Part shown: positions 1 through 12,500 of the stretch, in pieces
Layout of the letters: each line of letters opens with the position of its first letter
How positions within the stretch are numbered: position 1 is the first letter of the stretch
DNA from: Harmothoe impar
Taxonomy: Eukaryota > Annelida > Polychaeta > Phyllodocida > Polynoidae
Length of the DNA: 64,000 bases
NCBI GenBank assembly: GCA_947462335.1
Contig: OX381708.1
Span: 3,658,001-3,722,000, forward strand
Reading direction: 5' to 3'
Position numbers and translations under genes: made by a program
The notes under the pieces: generated by a model
The model's input: only the letters and a program-made list of their open reading frames with translations
Database searches by the model: none
What the model was told of the DNA's origin: nothing

Positions 1-56
1 ATTTTTTTTTAAAGAAAAGTCGCTCACTCCACTTTTTCATGTTTGGGCCACCTTTT

Positions 57-312
57 TTTGATAACTTGGATTACGGGCTTTTGGCTCCAAATTTTTGGAA
101 GGGCAGAGGCAAAAAAAACCCAAAAAATCCCTGCCCTACAGGCCTCATTCTACCTTTTTCTGATCAACATGACAGTACATTGTACTTTTTTTTTTTTTGG
201 TAAAACTCAAAAAATCTCAGAGGGGAAAGGTAAAAAAAAGAAAAAAAAAGAAAATTTTTGTTGCAAAATGCCAAAAATCTCGGCGGCGGATCCGTAATCC
301 AAGTTATCAAAA
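57..312. mobile_element. MITE with TTGATAACTTGGATTACGG inverted ends
   Basis: Arms at 57-77 and 292-312 are perfect inverted repeats of each other (core TTGATAACTTGGATTACGG). The interior is T/A-rich with no coding potential. A related pair of ends occurs at 37523-37992. Confidence 0.7.
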
Positions 313-437
313 TAAAACGGTCAATGGTCAGTGACAAAAGATTGTTTCTAAAGGAAATTTCAGTCGCTGGCACCCTATTTTCCAAAAGAGTTTTTGCTTA
401 CCTGGTATAAATATAGGCAGAATGAATCTAACTTTAC

Positions 438-536
438 CTGGGGGGGTACAGAAGAGGTTGAGTAGGATGATGTTGTGTTCCTCCACCCCGTGTTCCGTCA
501 GCACGTTGACCGCCCGGATCACCGTGTTCCCCGTAC
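438..536 (-). CDS. UPRT: UPRT exon 6
   Basis: A 99-nt exon bounded by TTTGTAG|GTACGG and CCCCAG|GTAAAG, phase 1 to 1. It encodes TGNTVIRAVNVLTEHGVEEH and the LLNLFCTPPG segment. The following exon is outside the window. Confidence 0.92.
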
Positions 537-3500
537 CTACAAACACAACACAACAAGGTCCAAACATTGTAAAAAGTTGTGTTTCGGTATCTCGACTGAC
601 CCTGCCTTTTTGGAGCCTACCCTAATTTTCCTAAGACATTTTTTTTTTTAATTTCTGAGAAAATCATGATATATTCCGTGTTTTCACTAAAGAAATTTTC
701 CTAACTAAAAAAAGAAAGAATTTAAAAAAAAGAAGCGACCTACCAACCCTATTTATTTTTAGCCATGTTACCAAAAAATTGTCTTAGGCCTAATGCGGCG
801 CTCATCATGCTCACGTACCAGACTGCAGTGCTGTTATACAAGGCTAGCATAGCCTCCATAATTGGTGATATTTCTATACATACACTTCTCAGTGACGGAG
901 CGATAGGTTGTGTTTCCGCGACAGAGGGATAGGTTGTGTTTCCGCGACAGAGGGATAGGTTGTGTTTCCGCCAGGTGCTGCACCTTCCGCTCATTGATGT
1001 CCGGTTACATTATGTAGTGTGGTATGTAGTTTAGTATAGTATACCGTAAAACCCCGGCTTTAAGACGGATTTTATTTGCTGTTTATTTTTTGCACAAGAC
1101 GGATTATTTCCCTAAGTTGGGGGGTCGTCTTAAAGGCAGGGTTTTGGAAATTTTCAATGTAAAAAAAAAACATGAAAAAATGTGAAGAAAATATGAACGA
1201 CCTTATACCATTTATCAACTTTTCCTTCACTGATCTTAGAAAGTAACATGTATTGTACTGTAAACTGCAAAAGGTTCACGGATTAATGATTAAAAACTTG
1301 CGATTTGGTGACCTGGGGGGGATCTAGGGGCTGGACAGGACCCCAAAAGTCGGGGGTCGTCTTAAAGGTGGGGTTTTCCAAAATGTCATAATTTTTTTGC
1401 ACAAGACGGATTTTTTTTCTAAAGTTGGGGGGTCGTCTTAAAGGCGGGGTCGTCTTAAAGCCGGGGTTTTACGGTATGTAGTATAGTATGTATAGTATAT
1501 GTATAGTATATGTAGTATACAGTATAGCGTCTACTTACTCATGATGGGGTACATGAGCAGTACCTTCCACTCGTTGATGTCTGGTTACATTATGTAGTGT
1601 GGTATATGTGGTATATGTATGTGTATGTGTAGTATATGTATGTGTAGTATATGCATGTTATGTAGTATACAGTATAGCGTCTACTTACTCATGATGGGGT
1701 ACATGAGCAGTACCTTCCGCTCGTTGATGTCTGGTTACATGTATGTAGTGTAGTATATGTATGTGTATATGTAGTATATGTAGTATATATAGTATAGTAT
1801 ATGTATGTATATGTAGTATATATATAGTATATGTAGTATATATAGTATAGTATATGTATAGTATATGTAGTATATAGTATAGCGTGTACTTACTCATGAT
1901 GGGGTACATGAGCAGTACCTTCCGCTCGTTGATGTCTGGTTACACTATGTAGTGTAGTATATGTAGTGTATGTAGTATATGTATAGTATAGGTATGTTTT
2001 GTAGTATATAGTACAGCGTCTACTTACTCATGATGGGGTACATGAGCAGCACCTTCCGCTCGTTGATGTCTGGGGGGAACTTGGCGTAGAACACTTTGGC
2101 CTCGTGTGTCTCCTCGTCGCTCTGTATCAGGATCTTCCCGATGCGGATGGAGCGACAACAATCCCGCAGCCCCTTCTCCATGGACTCTCCTACAAGAACC
2201 ATGTATATCATAAAGAACATTACGGTGGTTAACATACTTGTATATGATGAATGTGTAGGGGAATGGACTCTCCGCGTTGGTGGTGGCGAGCTTGCAGGAG
2301 GGAGCCACTGTCGGTAGGCCGCCTTCCCCAATGTAGGTCGGTTCAGTCAAGTAACGTACGGAGCGGTCAGGTTGTCAGCCGGGGAATAGCTGAGTTGGTA
2401 GAGCAGTAGGTTACGTGATCTGAGGGTCATGGGTTCGAGTTCCACTTTTTCCAGATGATTTTTCCGCATCCGTTACAAATGTATAACGCAAAGACAAGTT
2501 GGGCACTATTCGCCATTCAGAGCAGATGCTAATAAAGTTTCTTACATAGATTAACAGTATATGGGCTGTCACATTTTTGACAGGTAGATGAATTCGATTG
2601 ATCCATTTTTATGGTGTTACTCTTGTATTTTAACTAATTTGGCTTATATTGATTGTTAGACTTGCAAACGAAACAGGTGCTCGTATCTCTAATCATATTT
2701 GTATTCTGCGCAGCTCGGACCTTGCGCTATTTGCAAATTGCTAAGCACATGATGCCAATATTAGCGTTTTGCACGATTGGCGAATAGCGCCCTACAGAGA
2801 AAAGTTTACATACAGATTTTGCTCTCCCATTGTATCTTGTTACACTGACAAACTGTTATCACAATCTATGCGTTATCACTTGTCACTAAGTCACTGTTAC
2901 TACAATGTGACCGGTATAAACAGTCACTCGGTGAGTACGTACCACTGCGCACGATGCTGACTCCACAGTTTCCCTTCTCGTACCGCAGACCTTCATACTC
3001 ACAGCCTGAAACAAGCAACAAATCGTGTCATAATTATAGCAGTGATGCCGAAAACCTTTTCTTAACGCAGGCCAATTTGGCCTGCGTCTTGCCATCTTAC
3101 GCAGGCCATTTCCTTCTCACGCAGGCCATGTGAATTTTGATATTTCAAGGTGCCCATTATAACTTGTTTTATACTATGCAAAAACTTAAAGAAATTGAAA
3201 AAATATTCAACTTTACAAATATGGCCTTATCTTCGCTTCTAATTGGCCGATTTGAGAAATTCTTACACCATTAGGAAGCTGAGATCACGGCAGGCCATTA
3301 TGGCCTGCGTCCTAAGGCCCTACGCCGGCCATTAAGATTCTACGCCGGCAAAAGCCGGCGTTATTTTGGCAACACTGTTATAGCTAAATGACACATATGA
3401 TTATGCCACTCAAAAGGAATGCATCAGCGGCACTGCATTGGTGCATCATGACGATCAAAGAAGAAAACTTGAATCGGGCCGCAAGTCGCCATGCAGCCCT

Positions 3501-6500
3501 TACGGTATAAGGGCTTTTTACCGTATTCAAAGCACATCCCCTATTAAGTGCACAGCCCCCTTTTTGGGCCGATTTTTTAGACAGTAAAACGCCCAAAATA
3601 TATCAAATTTTGGGCCCAAATAGATTCCTTACTATTAGAAATGTATCTAGAATAATTTGTAAAAGACACTGTCCGCTTATTACCGTAAATTCCCGCATAT
3701 AACCCGCACCACAACTTAGGGGAAATCCTATAAGCCGCACCCGGGCTCTGAAAATCGCCGTTTTAGTACTGTACTATACTTACAAAAACCCTTGTATTAC
3801 CCACGGGTTATATGCTGGAATTGTTTTTGTTTTTTGGTTTAAAATATTTTTTAAGCACACTGTACGCTTATTACGTCGAATACTGTAATACATCAGAGTT
3901 GGTGAGACCAGACTCCACTCTGTGCATCACAACAAACACTCCATAAGAGCCAAAGTACAACAACTACATCCAGCCGTCACTGCACCTCGCTACATACACT
4001 ACCGTAAAACCTCGCGTATAAGCCGCGGCTAGTACGCGAGTCAGATCGGGGGTGCGGCTTATAGTATCGGCCCAGGTTCAGGGTGCGGCTTATATGTGTG
4101 TTTTTGCTATTATGGCACAGCACTAAAAGGCACCATAATCAGATCCTTGGTGCGGCTTATAGGATCGGCCCAAAGTCGGGGTGCGGCTTATACGCAAGGT
4201 TTTACGGTACATCCAGCCGTCACTGTACCTCGCTACCTGACACCCCTGACACTGTGCATCTCGTCTGAGGCCTTATTTATAATAACTCCATGACCATGTG
4301 AGAATACCAAATGTTAACCATGTACACAATATACGGTACATTCCTGTACCTTTAGGACATGAGTGACATTGTTGTACTGTACGTGCACTAGTGTGCGGAA
4401 CTACAATGTAGACTTTGTACGTGAGAATCTCATGTGATGATATCCGACATGTTATGTTTATCATTAATCAGCTGATCTGTCATCTACTCTATTGGCCTAT
4501 CGTTATGCCCACATAGCTATGGTAGATTACTCATTAAATCATCACACACATCTGAGATTACCAAATACAACAAGGGGACAAATTCAAGGATTTTACGGCA
4601 AAGCCGTAGTGGCTTTGGGTTTTATAGGATTGTTATGAACTACAAGTGAGAAAACGAGGGGGCATAGATTCATAATTTTGGAGTTTCTGGGGTTCTTATG
4701 CAATTCATGTTTGATGGTTTGCAGCAACACTGCATGGTCAGTTAATAACATGCACTTAGCTAAATCTTTTTGATTTTTATTGGTTTTACTGCAGCTGGTA
4801 TAACAATAGAACCCAATATGTGCCAATGGAATCAAATAGGTACCAATGCAATTCCATTGGTGGCGATGCACTCCATTGATGCCTATGCAAATACCATCTT
4901 GGCAGCCATCTTGAAAATTACCTGGATCAAAAATCGGAGCCTACAAATGGATTCTACACCCCAGAAAACCCTATTATACATGTGTCATACAAGGAAATCA
5001 GACAATCTTGAGTTTTTGGTGGCCATCTTGGCAGCCATCTTGGAAATTTCTCGGATTGAAAATCTGAGCCTGAAAATGGATTCTACACCCCAGAAAACCC
5101 TACTATCCATGTATCACACAAGGAAATCAGACAATGTTGAGTTTTTGGTGGCCATCTTGGCAGCCATCTTGGAAATTTCCCGAATTGAAATTGTGAGCCT
5201 GAAAATGGATTCTACATCCCAGAAAACCCTACTATCCATGTATCACACAAGGAAATCAGACAATCTTGAGTTGTCGGCAGCCATCTTGGCAGTCAGAGGG
5301 AGGAGGAGGGGGCAGAAGGAGGGAAGGCAGAGGGAGGGCAGAGGAAGGTGAAGTTAACAGGAAGGAGGAAAATGGGGTAATGGGGGGGGGGGAGGAGGGG
5401 AAGGATGGGGTAGTAGGAGGGGGCAGAGGAAGGAGGAGAGGACAGAGGGAGGAGGAGGGGGCAGAGGGAGGAGGAGAGGGCAGAGAAAGGAGGGAGGAGG
5501 AGGAGAGGGCAGAGGCAGGAGGAGGAGAGGGCAGAGGCAGGAGGAGAGGGCAGAGGGAGGCAGAGGGAGGAGGAGGGGGTATTAGTAGGGGTAGAGGGAG
5601 GAGGAGGTAACAGGAAGGAGGAAAATGGGGTAGAGTGGGGGGGGAAAGGGGTAGATGGGGTAGTAGGATGGGGCAGAGGAAGGAGGAGAGGCCAGAGGGA
5701 GGAGGAGAGGGCAGAGAAAGGAGGGAGGAGGAGGAGAGGGCAGAGGCAGGAGGAGAGGTCAGAGGCAGGAGGAGGAGAGGGCAGGGGCAGGAGGAGGAGA
5801 GGGCAGAGGCAGGAGGAGGAGGAGAGGGCACAGGGAGGCACAGGGAGGAGGAGGGCGGCACAAGGAGGACTTGTGATGGCCTTCCTTTAAAGACTGTAAA
5901 ATATTATTTCAGGGTTGGTGCATGTGTGTTGGGTGGGGGGAGGTAATTATGTTGGACTTCACAGTTTGTCTTTGGGCGGGCTTGAGTGATTTCAAGAGCC
6001 ACCCTGGACCAATTCAACTTCTAGTATAGGTCCTGTATGTGCATAGTATGGGAATTGGCATTGACATTGACAGCTTGGCTTGACATAGGAGTCAATAGTT
6101 ATTAGGCTGGTACCTATCCTTGCCATTGACAGCCACATTAGAGAACTCAAAATATGGCTGTTCACAAGATGTCTAGGCCTTACCACAAGGTACACTGGTT
6201 CTACATGCAGTAACTGAAAACAAGATCTAGGATAAATTAGTCTTGCACACACCTACAAGGACACATGGGGATGCCAGTCCTAGGCAAGGTTTAAGGGCCA
6301 GCTAGGGCTATATCTAACAATGACCAAGGGGGCCTATGCTAGTCATTTCTTGCCGAAAAGCTCACACTCTGGTCTGTAGTGTAAATGGCTTTGGGGACAA
6401 GGTCCCAAAGCCAATAACTAGTACATATTATCTGAATTTATCTAGTTGGCAATAAATGACATCTTGATGAAAGTTTGAAAAACGCCCGTCTGATGAGTAT

Positions 6501-9500
6501 AGTCGGCTGTACAAAGATTACCAGATTATACCCGCATGCCTTAATCTGCAATCTGCATGGCTGATGTTAAACCTGGTTGTGGAAGTCTGTAACTGACGAG
6601 AGATCTACGCACTCAACGGTAGTTTCCGCTTAGCGATAGATGACCATTTAAAAACAGCAGTGGTTTTGTAATTTCAAGTGGACACGCTGATATGTTCTTG
6701 CCCTCCACCCCAAAATTGTTCATCCCTCCCCTGGTGTCGAAGCAGAAATAGTTTGAATGTGCCCTAAAGTAGTTTGAAGACAAGAGTTGAAATTCCTTTA
6801 ACCCCCTGCAGTTTATTACAGGATTTCTCCGAAAATTACGTTTTCGGAGACACTGGGACTCCTTCCGCTTGCCAAGCGATTTCTCCCCATTTCTCCCCAT
6901 GTCCTATCAGATAGACCGTGCCTCACGTTACTGGTTCGGTCTGGGAGGGGCGCAGTGACTAACTGAGCGGGCCACCCCTGTGGGCCTACCTCTCAGGTGC
7001 AGGGATTACTAAGTCCCTACACCTGTCTTACCACCATTGTGACCAACTAACTTTTTTCGTACTCATTTCATGCAAGCTTCTAACAACAGGGATGTAAGTC
7101 AGGAGAGGTGAAAAAGCAGGAACGCCCCAAGGATGGGTTCCCTGTCCCCATGACGCCCTCCCTGCCTCCCCTGCAGTCACTGGGAAGATTCCAGGAGGGT
7201 CAAAGAGACCGCCTGGGGGCGTTCTGCTGGCCGGGAGGGCCTGCAGGGGAGGCGGGGAGGGGGTCAAGGGGACAGGGAACCCGTACTGGGGTTGTTCTGC
7301 TGGCAGGGAGAGGCTGTTTCAGGAAAGTGAGATTCCAGGATACCCTGGACTTTCAGGAAGACTTACAACCCTGTAACAACAATTGCTTGATAATACAGGG
7401 GCAGCCCCAGGAATTTGAAAAGGGGGGTCCACCAAACAAGTACCAAAAAGCTCCGCATCGCAAGTCGCTACAGATCAAACTATCTTTTTTTTTTTAAACT
7501 TTAAAAATGCCCAAAAGGGGTGTGGGGGTCCGGACCCCCAGGACCCCCCCCTTGATCCGGCCCAGATAATCATACGATTCTCTGTAGGATTTGAGGTGTC
7601 CGACCACCTGGCCGTTGAGAGCAGCACCACCTGTGCTAAGTTGAGAACCTTCAGTACAGGCCCGTGGCCACTAGGTAGAGCAGCTAACTGGAGGTTATGA
7701 CACTATTCCTTCTGTCTGAAGTGGTTACCAGGACTTGGCCTTTCAGTGAGTAGGCCTAGTTACTGAGGGCCAATGCTATTCCCATGTCTTCAGGGTAACA
7801 CAGACTGAAGCAATCACTATCCTGACTTAGGCCCCATCTAGACCCAACTGAAGGAGGCACCGAGGGTTGGACATGGCCGCGCCCATGGCCTGACCCCCTA
7901 GGAGCCCTATATGCCGGGTGTGCGGTGTGAGTGTGGTGTGAGGAGTGAGGAGGCACCTACCTGTCGGGGTGGTCACCACACACTTGTTGTACGGCAGTTG
8001 GTTCAACCCCTCCTCTACCACCAGCCGGATCTGTAAAAAAAAGATTTTTTTTTAAATTCCGTGCAGTACAATTTTTTTGATACTGTAGCATGCTCTATCA
8101 CTATGCTGCCCTTAGAGCGTTCATCTAATGCTTTAAAAAAAAATTTAAACGGTTTTATTTGCTTTGGTTAAAAGTCTCAGCAATACACTCACTGTTCATC
8201 CACAAAATGACCGGTTGGAAGGTGAAGTTAGAGCTATAACTGTCTTATCTAGGCGTTGATAAGGTCATGCATTATTAAGGAATTTCAAATAATTTTTTTA
8301 TTTCTATAGATAATTGTTGACCTACCAGTCGGTCTGCACAGAAGATGAAGTCGTCTCGACACGTTTTGCTACAAACACAAAACAAAGAGAACAGTTAGTG
8401 TTGGTGTAGTGGTGGCAGAGCAACCACACACTAGATCAACAATGTCAACATTTAAAACATATCCTCTGATCAATATTCAACCTTCAACACGCATCCTCTG
8501 TCCACATTAATGGTCTTGGGATCAACATTTAACCTTCACTTCTTGTCCTGGGATTAACATTTAGCCTTCACTAGTTGTCCTGGGATCAACATTTAACCTT
8601 CACCGTTTGTTCTGTGATCAACATTTGACCTTCACCAGTTGTCCTGGGATCAACATTTGACTGTCAACATTGGTCCTGGGATCAACATTTGACCGTCAAC
8701 ATTGGTCCTGGGATCAACATTTGACCGTCAACATGTTTCCTGGGATCAACATTTAACCGTGACAACTTGTCCTGGGATCAACATTTAACCTTCACTGCTT
8801 GTCCTGGGATCAACATTTAACCTTCACTACTTGTCCTGGGATCAACATTTAACCGTCAGTACTTGTCCTGGGATCAACATTTAACCTTCACTACTTGTCC
8901 TGGGATCAACATTTAACCTTCACAAGCTCTTTCCATTTCAGATGGTACAATAGTATTGTATCCATGTCTGGCATGTCTGGTATGCAGCTGGTGTGTGTTT
9001 ATTTGTGTGTGTGGGGGGGGGCAGATATGGCGTCTTATCAGCAGTGTGTTGGTGTATCATGGCGTGTGTCAGATTAGAACAATAACACAAGATACCGAGT
9101 GTTGTACAGTGTTGTACCGGCTGGGCACACATTCCCACCACCGGGACACAGCGACAAACCAGCTAAACTTCAGTCATACATGTATTATTTTAGTAGCCGT
9201 TTACCAGCATTAGCCTATCATTAGGCTTTTCACTCAGTGTGTTTATTTCTAACCTGAATTCTAACCGCAGACGGCAAATAGACCATGATAGACCATGTAT
9301 TCTCTCCTTAAACCACGGTGCAGAGCCAAGACAAAGGACTTCACACCCTTGCTATATGGCATACCCTCACGTAACTGAGGTTTAAGTCAGATAACCCCCT
9401 CGCGCCTGGTTATTTTTACATACCCTCAAGTCCTTGTGGGCTATCTACTACATAAATGACACCTAATATTTACAGATATTTAAGTAGGGCCACAACAAAA

Positions 9501-12500
9501 AAAAAGTTGGTCTAGGGATTTTCATTTTGAATAATTGGTGCGAGCGAGTGAATTTCTTTTTTTTCCCCCCAAATATATTTTTTTGGTCTTGTGGACTTTA
9601 ACCTTGAATCAAGTGGAACGAGTAACTTTTTTTTTCTTTTTGATGGAACTTTTTTTTCCAAACTCTTTTTTTTTTTTTCCAAAATCTGGCTATCGATCAG
9701 AAAAAGGGCCACCAAAATCAAATTTCTTAGAAAATGATCCGGCGCATCCGTAGACACTTTTTTTTTCAAAAAAATTAAAATTTACATTTTCGAAAATATG
9801 GTGAGGGAAATCCATAGACCAACTTTTTAATTTGGTGTGGCCTAACCATGGATATCTGGTCCATGTAAGCACGTATTGCCATGTTGTAAATTTGAGTCTG
9901 TACTTATATTATTCCGTCATGATTCAAGAGTTTGGCTGTGGGATTTCCCAACTTTCCTACCCTTACACAGAGTGACAAAGGGCCTCCCCTGGCAGTGATG
10001 TATCGGGGTGAATCAGACTGTAACTTGGGCACGGTGTACTGTAAACATTGCTATTTTGCTTGGTATAAGCTGTCGCGGATTCCCTATTGCGTGTGAATTC
10101 GTAGATTTATGAAATTTGGCACTTTAGGGAGTAATCATTTTTTAACAACAGGGGGGTGGGGGCAGAAAAATATTTAACCTGTTTTGAGCCAAAAATCCCG
10201 TGCATTACCATGTCTAAGTCACGAAACCCCCCCCCCCCCCCTGTTGTTAAAAAATGATCACTCCCTTATTACTATGCTGTATAAATATTCACACTGGACA
10301 TATTTTTAGCGGATTTTTTTAGAATACATTTACAATGTACCCCACATGGCTCACTGCACACAGATGAAGGTGACAGGCAGTCAGCTGGGGATGGGGCAGC
10401 TTTGTCTGGTAACCCTTTAAGGACGGATGTCGCTAAAAGATGACATTTCTAGCCATGATGCATTTATGCAGCCCCAGTGAGTTAGGCGAGTAACTCGCCA
10501 GTGCTGCATTGGTGCATCATGCCGACTCTTCGGGAGTGTCTAAACCCCGTAGGGTCAGCATGATGGTTGAATGCAGCATGCCGACCAAGGGCATGATGCA
10601 TTAAGGCATCATGCCGTCCTTAAAGGGTTAGGGTGGTTTAACCGGATGCAGCATTGTTGGAGGAGATGGGGAGATGGCAGCCGGGACGGGTCAGGTTACT
10701 GAGGGGGAAAGGGGGGGGGGGGGGTGTACCATCCAGCATACCTGTCTGACAGGGGAGACATAGGACAGACCGGACAGGTAGGAAGGCAGGCAGACAGGGG
10801 AGGGAGGCAGACAGGGGAGGGAGGCAGGCAGACAGGGGAGCAAGGCAGCAGGCAGACAGGGAAGGCACAGGGATGGGAGACAGACAGGGTGGGAAGGCAG
10901 ACAGGGAGCGAGGCAGACAGGGTGGGAAGGCAGACAGGGAGCGAGGCAGACAGACAGGGTAGGCAGGCAGACAGACAGGGGAGGAAGGCAGACAGGGAAG
11001 GGAGGCAGACAAGGAGGGAGGAGGCAGGGGAGGCAGGCAGGCAGGCAGGTAGGCAGACAGGGGAGGGAGGTAGACAGGGAGACAGACAGACAGGGGAGGG
11101 AGGCAGACAGGAAAGGGAGGCAGACAAGGAGGGAGGAGGCAGGGGGGCAGGCAGACAGGGAGACAGGCAGGCAGACTAGGGCGGGCAGACAGGGAAGGGA
11201 GGCAGACAGGGAAGGGAGGCAGACAAGGAGGGAGGAGGCAGGGGGCAGGCAGACAGGGAGACAGGCAGGCAGACAGGAGAGGCGGAAAGACAGGGAAGGG
11301 AGGCAGACAGGGTAGGGAGGCAGACAGGGTAGGCAGGCAGACAGACAGGGTAGGCAGGCAGACAGGGAAGGGAGGCAGACAGGGTAGGCAGGCAGACAGG
11401 GAAGGGAGGCAGACAGGGTAGCGAGGCAGAGAGGGAAGCAGGCCGACAGGAAGGCAGGCCGACAGGAAGGCAGGCCGACAGGAAGGCAGACAGGGAGGCA
11501 GGCAGACAGGAAGGCAGGCAGACAGGGGAGGCAGGCAGGCACTTAGGGGAGGGAGACAGACAGGGCAGACAGACAGGGGGGCAGACAGACAGGAGAGGCA
11601 GTCAGATAGGGGAGGCAGGGAGACAGGCAGGCAGGCAGACAGGGGAGGCAGGCAGGCAGACAGGGGAGGCAGGCAGGCAGACAGGGGAGGCAGGCAGACA
11701 GGGAGGGGAGGCAGGCAGACAGGGGAGGCAGGCAGGCAGGGAGGGAGGCAGACAGGGATGGGAGGTAGACAGAGATGAGAGGCAGACAGGCAGACAGGGG
11801 AGGCAGGCAGACAGGGGAGGTAGGCAGACAGGGAGGGAGGCAGGCAGACAGGGGAGGCAGGCAGACAGGGGAGGCAGGCAGGGGAGCCAGGCAGGCAGGC
11901 AGGGAGGCAGACAGGCAGGGGAGGAAGGCAGGCAGGCAGACAGGGATGGGAGGCAGACAGGCGGGGGGGACAAGGGAGGTAGGCAGACAGGGAGGCAGGC
12001 AGACAGGGGAGGCAGACAGGGAGGGAGGGAGGCAGGGGAGGCAGTCGGACAGGGGAGGCAGACAGGGAGGGAGGCAGGGAGGCAGACAGACAGGAGAGGC
12101 AGGCAGACAGGAAGGCAGGCAGGAAGGCAGGCAGGCACTTAGGGGAGGGAGACAGACAGGACAGGGAAGCAGGCAGACAGGGAGGGAGATAGGGAGGGGA
12201 GGCAGGCAGACAGGCAGGGAGGCAGACAGGGAAGGGAGGCAGACAGGGATGGGAGGCAGACAGGCGGGGGGGGGGGACAAGGGAGGTAGGCAGACAGGGA
12301 GGCAGGCAGACGGGAGGCAGACAGGGAGGGAGGCAGGGGAGGCAGTCGGACAGGGGAGGCAGACAGGGGAGGCAGACAGGGAGGGAGGCAGGGAGGCAGA
12401 CAGACAGGAGAGGCAGGCAGACAGGAAGGCAGGCAGGAAGGCAGGCAGACAGGGGAGGCAGGCAGGCACTTAGGGGAGGGAGACAGACAGGAAGGGAGGC

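Noticed and set aside
2380..2452. Functional tRNA gene
   Set aside because: A- and B-box-like motifs exist but the anticodon stem does not pair; called a pseudogene/SINE head instead.
5256..5861. 201-aa Pro/Ser/Leu-rich ORF on the minus strand
   Set aside because: Derived from the purine-rich minisatellite, open in several frames.
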